This document shows, in pieces, positions 58,001 to 64,000 of a stretch of DNA of 64,000 bases (positions within the stretch are counted from its first letter, which is position 1; the number at the start of each line of letters is the position of its first letter). Origin of the DNA: Siphonodentalium dalli (taxonomy: Eukaryota; Mollusca; Scaphopoda; Gadilida; Siphonodentaliidae); assembly GCA_032622095.1 (NCBI GenBank), contig CP136064.1:42371912-42435911 (forward strand). The letters are read 5' to 3'. A model generated the notes under the pieces. It was not told where the DNA came from. It saw only the letters and a program-made list of their open reading frames with translations, and did no database searches. The position numbers and the translations under genes were made by a program.

Positions 58001-61000
58001 CTGAGCGAGCAAGGGTTATGGAAATTCAAGGCTGAACGAGAAAGGGTTATGGAAATTAAACTCAAGGCTGAGCAAGGATTATGGAAATTAAACTCAAGGC
58101 TGAGCGAGCAAGGGTAATGGAAATTAAACTCAAGGCTGAGCGAGCAAGGGTTATGGAAATTAAACTCAAGGCTGAGCAAGGGTTATGGAAATTCAAGGCT
58201 GAGTGAGCAAGGGTTATGGAAATTCAAGGCTGAGCGAGCAAGGGTTATGGAAATTCAAGTCAAGGCTGAGCGAGCAAGGGTTATGGAAATTAAACTCAAG
58301 GCTGAGCGAGCAAGGGTTATGGAAATTAAACTCAAGGCTGAGCGAGCAAGGGTTATGGAAATTAAACTCAAGGCTGAGCAAGGGTTATGGAAATTCAAGG
58401 CTGAGTGAGCAAGGGTTATGGAAATTCAAGGCTGAGCGAGCAAGGGTTATGGAAATTCAAGGCTGAGCGAGCAAGGGTTATGGAAATTCAAGGCTGAGCG
58501 AGCAAGGGTTATGGAAATTAAACTCAAGGCTGAGCAAGGGTTATGGAAATTAAACTCAAGGCTGAGCGAGCAAGGGTTATGGAAATTCAAGTCAAGGCTG
58601 AGCGAGCAAGGGTTATGGAAATTCAAGCACTATCAAAGTCTGCGGGAACCCTGACAGGAAAAATTCACAACTACAAAGCCACTACTTATCAGGAATTCAA
58701 TCAGGGCCAACATTTCATTATACACCCATTGAAAAATGGTCGTATATTGTAATCAATCTGCCGTCCATATGTGTGTCTGTCTGTCTGTCAACATTTTGGT
58801 TTCCAGAGGATAACTTTAGTATTTGTTTATTGAATGACACAAAACACAGGTCAAGCAGGGTCAAGTTCAAATATTGGGTCAGTCTGACAAATTTTGCCCC
58901 TGAGTAGTTATAGCCCTTGTTGGACTTGGAATAAGCAGAGATCTTTAATGCTGCACCAGCACAGCTCCAGTCATGAAAGGGTTAACTAAAGGTGAGAACA
59001 GCTAATGATGTGAACGACGTTGCACAATAATTGCATGTATATTAAAGGTACTGAATCCGATCAGATGCTCCTAAATTACTATATCTTTGGCTTTGGGGAT
59101 AAAAAATATTTGATTCGAATCGAGGAACCTACCCATCAAAGCTCAGCTTGATCGGATATCGATTTTTGAAGTTTATCATTTCAATTGTTTGTGGGCCAGA
59201 AACACAAGGTCAAACGGATGGTCTTGCAGATAAAGATGGATAACTCTATAATCAAGTGGTAACAATAATTTTAATACGTGTTTCTGGCCCACAAACAATT
59301 AAAATAACAAACTTCAAAAAAAGGATATCTGATCACTCTGAGCTTTGATGGGTAGGTTCCTTGACTCGAATCAAATATTTGTTACCCCCGAAGCCAAAGA
59401 AATAGTAATTTAGGAGCGTCTGATCGGATTGAGTACCTTCAACTCTATTACACGCATGTTCCTAGAATTACAGTGTTCCTACTGTTCCATATCATTATGG
59501 AACACGCTTTTCATACGCATCCCGTTGATGTCAGATGACGTAAATGAAGTTCCCCTCAACCATGAAACCAGAACCAAGCCTTGAAATAGTGTGTCTGTCA
59601 TTTGCAGAATGAGGTCCCCAGAGGGTGAATTTAGTGATGCTAGCCCACTATGCGGGGTAGCATCACTAAATTCACCCTCTGGGGACCTCATTCTGCTTAC
59701 ACCTCAGCAGAATGAGGTTCCCAGAGGGTGAATTTGGTGATGCTAGCCCGCTATGCGGGGTAGCATCACTAAATTCACCCTCTGGGGACCTCATTCTGCA
59801 AATGACAGACACCCTATTTCAAGGCTTGACCAGAACTATAAAATAAAAGCATCATCACTCATGACATAACACACTCTGTATGCACCTGTATAAGTCATGC
59901 AAGTCTGATTTTTTTAATTCACGGATTCTAGTGTAATAAATACAGAACGACACATGTTTTGACGGGTTTTTTGACAAGACTTGTGTCATCACGGAAGGAT
60001 AGAACTTGAGACTACGCACTTGTTCTATCCTTCCACGTTAGCACTCATGCCATATCTTCAAACCCATTAACACACTCGTGTCGTTCTGAGTAAGTATCTG
60101 TTAGGAGCTATTTTGCTGCTGCTAGACATGGATTTGGTTTTAGATTAATAATTAATTCTAATATGTGACTCATAATAACCAACTGATAGTAATGAAGAGA
60201 CTACAGAACTTAGAACAGGGGCTTTTCTACATTATTTGGGAATTGATTTTTTGCAAATTCATATAAATTTATGTGGATGTGAAATGAAGATATGTACAAA
60301 TAATCTGTTTTTAACATGAACATTTGACATGTAATCTGTAAGTGTGTGAAATGTGTTTTATTCCCCCCATGTCTAATGAACAGAAACTATAAACATGAAC
60401 CACTAAGTAAAAACATGCACTATCCAAAGAAAACTACAATACAATGTACAGCTGAACGCACAAAATTACCATCATTAAATACCTTTGTTTTATAATTGGT
60501 ATCTCTTTTGGTAGAGGACGGCGCAGATGAGAACCTGAAAAAAGATGAAATATTATTCGCTGCTCATTACTTCTATTGTCTAAATAAAGCCGAATCGATA
60601 AACATTAGATTTATGTAGCCATTACACTTATAAATTTATCATTATTAACCCTTTCATGAAGGGAGCTGCGTTGGTGCAGCATTAAAGGTACTGTGCCAGT
60701 GCATTCTCTTATATATTCTCTTTTCTATGCTCGCATATATAAGAGAATGCACAGGCTTATCAGGTCAAGGTAAATATTGTTAGGCCAATGTATTCTCTTA
60801 AACATGTATATGTGAGACTCCCTATGGGGGACTCTCATATATAAGAGAATGCATTGGAGGAGGGTTTTCGCAAATTTCCGGAAGCTCCAGTCATGGAAGG
60901 GTTAAATTAATAACATTATCATTCACATTACCAGGATGTAGCCCAAGCACAATTTGAATGTATGGATTTTACATCAGCAGCGAGATGAACGAAGCTGGAC

Positions 61001-63351
61001 TATTATCCAGGGGATATACATGAGTAAAATCATACGTTATTTTGTAATGACAAGACATTTTTGGGCTATTGGTCATCCATATCAGTTAATATAACAATCA
61101 TATCTTATAGGCATGCAAACATTGACTGTGTGAAAAGAAAGCAGAGAGTTTTAATTGACTGTATATATGGTCAAAATAACGAGAGTGAAAAACAATGTGC
61201 AAAATGAAAAAATCGTATATTTCCGCCATTGACCAACCTACATGAAATGTGATCCAACAGCAACATCGACTCGGCTATACAAACTGTTAATCTCAATGAA
61301 AATCTAACACCTGAGGTTGGAAATGATGATACTATCAAACAATCATGCCGTAGCAGACACTGGCATGTAATGAAATGTAATGTAACAATGGGATTTGTAT
61401 AGCGGCATAATAGCGCCAATCCCAGCGAAGGCCCTAAGTGCTTGTAATTACCCCAGCTGTTGAGTAATGCTGAGTCTTGTGCCTGCTGCCATTCAAGCCT
61501 TCAAATAGGGTGTCTGTCATTTGCAGAATGAGGTTCCCAGAGGGTGAATTTAGTGATGCTACCCCACATAGTGGGCTAGCATCACCAAATTCACCCTCTG
61601 GGAACCTCATTCTGCTGAGGTGTAAGCAGAATGAGGTCCCCAGAGGGTGAATTTGGTGATGCTAACCCGCTATGCGGGGTAGCATCACTAAATTCACCCT
61701 CTGGAGACCTCATTCTGCAAATGACAGACACACTATTTCAAGGCCTGCTGTCATTATACAGGTGCTTCGCTTACCCAACAACCAGGTCCCTATTTTTAGT
61801 CTAGGTATGACGGAGCGAGCACAGTACAAGTGACCTTGTCCAAGGGTCACAACCTGGTTTGAAACAGCATGTGGCTCTATACAACACACACCCCGCTTAA
61901 TCTGGCCAAGCATCTGTTACGGGGAGGATAGTTCGCCAGTGCGTTAACATTACAAGTCCGTCACTCTAACCACTGGGCTACCGAACTACCACCTCTGTGG
62001 ATACTCACCGTGGCAGACGGTGGATACTCACACAATGTCACAAATTCACAATACAAAAGTAATACTTGCATTGCTTGAGTATATGTCATGGATACATGTG
62101 TGAGTATACAGTAATGCCCTAAATAACCACAGCAGAATTATGGGTAATTTCAGAAATATGGCTTGTTGCCATTCATCGGAAAGCTCTCACTGAGAGCTTT
62201 CCGATGAATGGCAACAAACCATATTTCCGACTAAATCCTGAAAAATTACCTATAATTCTGCTGTGGTTAAGAAGTCGATTATTTAGGGCATTGCTATAAT
62301 TAACAAGCCTCATACATCTTGCCGTGGGTTTTTATTGAGCTAACATAAGGGTAATAAAGATGTTATCTCACCTATCGTTATTCTTTTCAGCACCTTTTCC
62401 TCGGCTGAAGTCACCCTTGCCTCCGTCCCGGTCAGCTTGCTTCCTCTCCTTCATCTTTTCATGTTCTCTCTCCTGTCTCTTCTCCCTCTCTATATCCCTC
62501 GCATTTTTGTAACGATCTCCCTTTTCCCTGCTTGGTTTTTCTGAAGTTCTTTCAGCATTGGCATCGTTGCTACCACCAGAGGCATCTGCACCATCTCTCC
62601 CTGAATCCCGAACTTTACCATCTCTCCCTGAATCTCTACCATCTCTCCCTGAATCCCGACCATCTCTCCCTGAATCCCAACCATCTCTCCCTAAATCCCG
62701 ACCATCTCTCCCTAAATCCCGATCTCTACCACCTCTCCCTGAATCACGATCTCTACCATCTCTCCCTGAATCACGATCTCTATTATCTCTCCCTGAATCA
62801 CGATCTCTATTATCTCTCCCTGAATCACGATCTCTATTATCTCTCCCTGAATCTCTTCCACCTCTCCCTGAGTCATGATCTCTACCACCTCTCACTGAGT
62901 CATGATCTCTATAATCTCTTCCTGAATCTCTACCACCTCTCCCTGAGTCATGATCTCTACCACCTCTCCCTGAGTCATGATCTCTACCACCTCTCCCTGA
63001 GTCATGATCTCTACCACCTCTCCCTGATGATGGTCTGTCTCTGCCACCAAACCGGTCTTGCTTATTTGAATCACGCCCATATTGTCTATTATATCCATTG
63101 CCTGTCTTATCTCTATCATCTCGTTCTCTGTTGAATCTGCTTTGGGGTGGACGATCTCTGAAATTACCTGGTCGTTCTTCAGCTGTTCTATCATTTCCCT
63201 TGAAACTTTTCTTTTCAGGTGTGGAATTTTCAGATGAGCGTCCACTGGGACGATTCTCTTTGGCAAACCGGAGCTTTTCTTTTGGTTTGTCTTCTTTAGC
63301 TTCCGTTTTGCGCCCTTCTGCTTCTCTGTCTCTCTCAGGATTTTTCAATAG
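48918..63351 (-). CDS. UPF3: UPF3 (regulator of nonsense transcripts 3), C-terminal part, 5' end off window
   Basis: Four minus-strand exons (63351-62372, 60534-60483, 54942-54823, 49010-48918) join in frame: 980, 52, 120 and 93 nt, total 414 residues plus stop. The first begins LLKNPERDREAEGRK, matching the KLLKKPEKGEE segment after the basic coiled region of vertebrate UPF3A/B. The last begins DRPERQIYVPRKALERM, matching the DRPAMQLYQPG exon-junction-complex binding motif near the UPF3 C-terminus. Family knowledge: UPF3 links the junction complex to UPF2/UPF1 in nonsense-mediated decay. The RRM-like UPF2-binding domain should lie in exons beyond 64000. The long Arg/Asp/Gly/Ser repeat in the first exon is unusual. 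Orthology rests on the two motifs plus phase-consistent exons; A versus B subtype cannot be told. Confidence 0.85.
49669..49742. mobile_element. 67-bp palindrome module, isolated half element
   Basis: Palindrome 49669-49735 then GGCACAGGGTATATGGATTG; together with the left flank it is the complement of 53420-53545. It lies in the last UPF3 intron. Confidence 0.8.
50085..50352. mobile_element. TTAA-flanked MITE, AGTGCCAGG type
   Basis: TTAACCCTTTGAGTGCCAGG to CCTGGCACTGAAAGGGTTAA. One 67-bp palindrome at 50137-50203. Confidence 0.88.
50507..50846. repeat. 330-bp interspersed repeat, copy 2
   Basis: Nearly identical to 26364-26693, same orientation, with an extra GTAAACCTCG near the central stem. 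Confidence 0.8.
50920..51351. mobile_element. hAT-like composite MITE, decayed right end
   Basis: CAAGCCTTGAAATAGTGTGT at left; right end AATGACAGACACACTGACC lacks the last terminal bases. Confidence 0.7.
51746..51896. mobile_element. hAT-like MITE, minimal 151-bp form with 8-bp target duplication
   Basis: A single palindrome from CAAGCCTTGAAATAGGGTGT to its complement. Flanks AGCATCAC at 51738-51745 and 51897-51904, identical. Confidence 0.95.
51973..52058. repeat. 43-bp tandem duplication
   Basis: Two copies of GGGCACGAATTAAGCGGCAT followed by CGCATAGCTATATGCGAT, itself a short palindrome. Confidence 0.85.
52059..53387. other. UPF3 intron, no gene recognised
   Basis: AT-rich; only short open frames with no recognisable motif. 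Confidence 0.5.
53388..53870. mobile_element. TTAA-flanked MITE, AGTGCCAGG type, long copy
   Basis: TTAACCCTTTAAGTGCCAGG to CCTGGCACTGAAAGGGTTAA. One 67-bp palindrome at 53440-53506. Compared with 50085-50352 it keeps about 200 extra internal bases. Confidence 0.88.
54057..54207. mobile_element. hAT-like MITE, minimal form with 8-bp target duplication
   Basis: Single palindrome, flanks AGAACAAG at 54049-54056 and 54208-54215, identical. Nearly the same sequence as 51746-51896, so a recent copy. Confidence 0.95.
54466..54815. repeat. 175-bp tandem duplication with poly-C
   Basis: Two units starting CTTGAAAGCCAATATTGATT, at 54466 and 54641. The first has a 20-base C run at 54575-54594 where the second has CTCCCCCC. 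It abuts the donor of the UPF3 120-nt exon. Confidence 0.85.
54823..54942 (-). CDS. UPF3: UPF3 120-nt exon
   Basis: Encodes 40 residues starting VDSNDRVPRLNKASDSIEGR and ending in the basic stretch DDKMKRKRK directly before the EJC-binding motif exon. Acceptor GGTATCAG with a weak pyrimidine tract, donor GTAACA, phase 0 both ends. Just past the donor lies a 175-bp tandem duplication with poly-C. Confidence 0.82.
55027..55500. mobile_element. TATACTGAATGG-type TTAA element split by a nested MITE
   Basis: Begins TTAACCCTTACTACACAGAA TGG and ends near CTCATCAATGAGTATTTAG; the MITE at 55110-55335 sits inside it. Confidence 0.6.
55110..55335. mobile_element. TTAA-flanked MITE, CATGACGGGAGC type
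   Basis: TTAACCGTTTCATGACGGGG to CCCGTCCTGAAACGTTTAA. Two diverged palindromes (55160-55213, 55222-55285). Confidence 0.82.
55566..55715. mobile_element. Tc1/mariner-like foldback MITE, short copy 9
   Basis: TACAGTAATGCCCTAATTAA to its complement; the central GCTTGTTGCCATTCATCGG part is missing, so the arms are almost perfectly complementary. Confidence 0.9.
56167..56515. mobile_element. Paired-palindrome module CCCTGTGCC...GGCACAGGG
   Basis: Palindromes at 56174-56240 and 56441-56507 flank a core that is the reverse complement of the core in 46932-47385. No TTAACCC ends here; instead an 80-bp direct repeat flanks it. Confidence 0.85.
56832..57231. mobile_element. TTAA-type MITE (ACCCAACA type), uninterrupted
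   Basis: TTTATCCCTTTACCCAACAA to TGTTGGGTAAAGGGTTA; both TTAA sites are mutated. Palindromes 56986-57052 and 57134-57200. It serves as the empty-site counterpart of 31147-32780. Confidence 0.88.
57330..58630. repeat. 36-bp minisatellite with 31/27-bp variants in UPF3 intron
   Basis: Around 40 units of CAAGGCTGAGCGAGCAAGGG plus TTATGGAAATTAAACT. Variants lose AAACT (31 bp) and/or CGAG. Stretches of 36-bp units stay open in several frames on both strands (for example LKAERARVMEIK); not a gene. Confidence 0.95.
58717..58985. repeat. Repeat fragment plus TTAA-MITE right end
   Basis: 58717-58925: GTCTGTCTGTC tract with TTTTGGTTTCCAGAGG, like other internal tandem repeats here. 58936-58985: GCACAGCTCCAGTCATGAAA GGGTTAA, the right end of a CATGACGG-type MITE. 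Confidence 0.55.
59042..59441. mobile_element. GGTACTCAATCCGA-family foldback MITE
   Basis: TTAAAGGTACTGAATCCGAT to GATCGGATTGAGTACCTTC. Complementary arms. Confidence 0.82.
59575..59827. mobile_element. hAT-like MITE with 8-bp target duplication
   Basis: CAAGCCTTGAAATAGTGTGT to CTATTTCAAGGCTTG; flanks ACCAGAAC at 59567-59574 and 59828-59835, identical. Two palindromic blocks. Confidence 0.95.
59942..60090. repeat. Foldback repeat
   Basis: Outer CAGAACGACACATG / GTGTCGTTCTGAG and inner GGAAGGATAGAAC / GTTCTATCCTTCC arms. Confidence 0.65.
60483..60534 (-). CDS. UPF3: UPF3 52-nt small exon
   Basis: With two bases from the previous exon it encodes 18 residues, RFSSAPSSTKRDTNYKTK. Acceptor TTTTTTCAG, donor GTATTT on the minus strand. 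It is the only short exon found that converts the phase 2 exit of the repeat exon into the phase 0 entry of the next, which supports it. Confidence 0.75.
60645..60905. mobile_element. TTAA-flanked MITE, CATGACGG type
   Basis: TTAACCCTTTCATGAAGGGA to CTCCAGTCATGGAAGGGTTA A. Two diverged palindromes inside. It lies 110 bp from the UPF3 52-nt exon. Confidence 0.82.
61494..61747. mobile_element. hAT-like MITE with 8-bp target duplication
   Basis: CAAGCCTTCAAATAGGGTGT to CACTATTTCAAGGCCTG; flanks CTGCCATT (61486-61493) and CTGTCATT (61748-61755). Confidence 0.9.
61780..62000 (-). mobile_element. Candidate tRNA-derived SINE
   Basis: On the minus strand, GGTAGCCCAGTGGTTAGAG (about 61990-61965) fits a pol III A box; GTTTCAAACC near 61860 is a weak B box about 110 bases further on. 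No poly-A tail or target duplication found. It could instead be a decayed tRNA-like fragment. Confidence 0.4.
62107..62298. mobile_element. Tc1/mariner-like foldback MITE, copy 10
   Basis: TACAGTAATGCCCTAAATAA to GGGCATTGCTATA; part of each arm deleted. It lies 74 bases downstream of the donor of the UPF3 repeat exon. Confidence 0.82.
62372..63351 (-). CDS. UPF3: UPF3 exon with RD/RG/DS repeat region
   Basis: Encodes 326 residues plus two bases. In order: LLKNPERD motif; charged linker with DKPKEKLRFAKENRPSG; RDRPPQSRFNRERDDRD; from about exon residue 104 an imperfect 9-residue array of the form GRDHDSGRG / GRDNRDRDS about 150 residues long; then a basic coil-like tail (IEREKRQEREHEKMKERKQ). 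Acceptor TTTTACAG read on the minus strand, donor GTGAGA at 62371-62366, phase 2 exit. The + strand complement reads as a Ser/Leu/Pro-rich frame, which is a shadow. Confidence 0.88.
62580..63040 (-). repeat. 27-bp coding minisatellite within UPF3
   Basis: On the + strand it reads TCTCCCTGAATCACGATC plus TCTACCACC with variants. In the UPF3 frame it encodes the GRDRDSGRG / GRDNRDRDS array. Units change by whole codons, so the frame is kept. Confidence 0.88.
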
Positions 63352-64000
63352 CTGTAAAATGTTCACCAGGATTGTAAATGAGTTCAATTCAGATAATGAG
63401 TTTCAACAGAAGCAAAAATAACTTAAAATAAAGTTAACTTGTTCACCATACTTATATTTACCCTTTCTATACTAAATACTCATTGACGAGTAGTTCCCTT
63501 AACAGAATTATTTTGTCAAAAATATATTTTTTTTATAGTCATAATACTAATTATATATGTCTAACAGACCCATTTCGCCAAGAAAATTAAAAAACGAGCA
63601 GAATTTTTTTTTATTATTATGATATAAAAAAAATCGCGGAAGTAACCGAAGATTTTACTCAGATAAGTCGCATGACTGATTAGTGCGATCACATGACTAC
63701 ATGACCGATCAGCTGAATGATCGACATGGTAAGTTTACCTGATTTGCTTACCGGTGCCAGCGGTGGCGGAGCTTGAAATAATTCCGCCAATCGTGTAAAA
63801 GGGTTGATAAATTACATATGAAATATCGCAGTCTCTGACTAAATACCTTTATACGATAAATAGCGATCATTAAATAAAAACGGTTTGAATGTACTTATTA
63901 TGAACTGGATTTGCTAGAATGTTCGATTATATAACAAATAATGTTAGCTAATGTGTACTTTGAAGCAATAAAAGTGGAGTGAAGTGAGATTAATTTATGC
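63352..64000 (-). other. UPF3 intron running off the window
   Basis: AT-rich, with a TTAA-element remnant near 63465-63500 (ACTAAATACTCATTGACGAG). No coding exon supported. On the minus strand a GTAAGC follows GCCACCGCTGGCACCG near 63750, but no acceptor or homologous peptide supports an exon. Confidence 0.5.

Noticed and set aside
62532-63134. 200-residue and 106-residue + strand frames rich in Ser/Leu/Pro
   Set aside because: Antisense shadows of the UPF3 coding minisatellite; the minus-strand frame has conserved motifs and splice sites.

Overview
The window is eukaryotic, intron-rich and AT-rich. It is dominated by short non-autonomous DNA transposons, foldback elements and minisatellites. 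The repeat style and the two recognisable genes suggest a marine invertebrate, most likely a lophotrochozoan such as a mollusc. That placement is inference; no marker fixes the species. I see no bacterial, plasmid, phage or CRISPR features.

Two conserved protein genes can be rebuilt exon by exon. (1) PPP1R7/SDS22, the leucine-rich-repeat regulator of protein phosphatase 1, lies on the + strand. It has eight coding exons from 19565 to 33055, all with GT/AG introns and consistent phase, giving about 330 residues. (2) The C-terminal part of UPF3, a nonsense-mediated-decay factor, lies on the - strand. It has four coding exons from 63351 down to 48918 (414 residues). They include a long Arg/Asp/Gly/Ser repeat region and a final exon with an exon-junction-complex binding motif; the N-terminal part lies beyond the right edge. 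The genes are convergent, with about 15.9 kb of repeat-filled DNA between their stops.

Layout. 1-19.5 kb has no recognisable gene; it holds Tc1/mariner-like foldback MITEs, a second foldback family ending in a GGTACTCAATCCGAT motif, a 1.0 kb hAT-like element with an 8-bp target duplication, and a decayed TTAA-flanked element nested in another element. 19.5-33.1 kb is PPP1R7 with repeat-packed introns, including a 42-bp minisatellite. 33.1-48.9 kb is intergenic, with nested transposons. 48.9-63.4 kb is UPF3, with a large 36-bp minisatellite in one intron. 63.4-64 kb is intron.

The most interesting material is the mobile DNA. A 67-bp near-perfect palindrome recurs in twelve nearly identical copies inside otherwise different TTAA-flanked elements. 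A separate element family begins ATACCCCC and ends CTCTTG; two insertions, each with its empty counterpart in this window, give precise boundaries and an apparent TT target duplication. Several insertions can be ordered by nesting. I found no new multi-gene system; the repeat modules are the best candidates for something undescribed.
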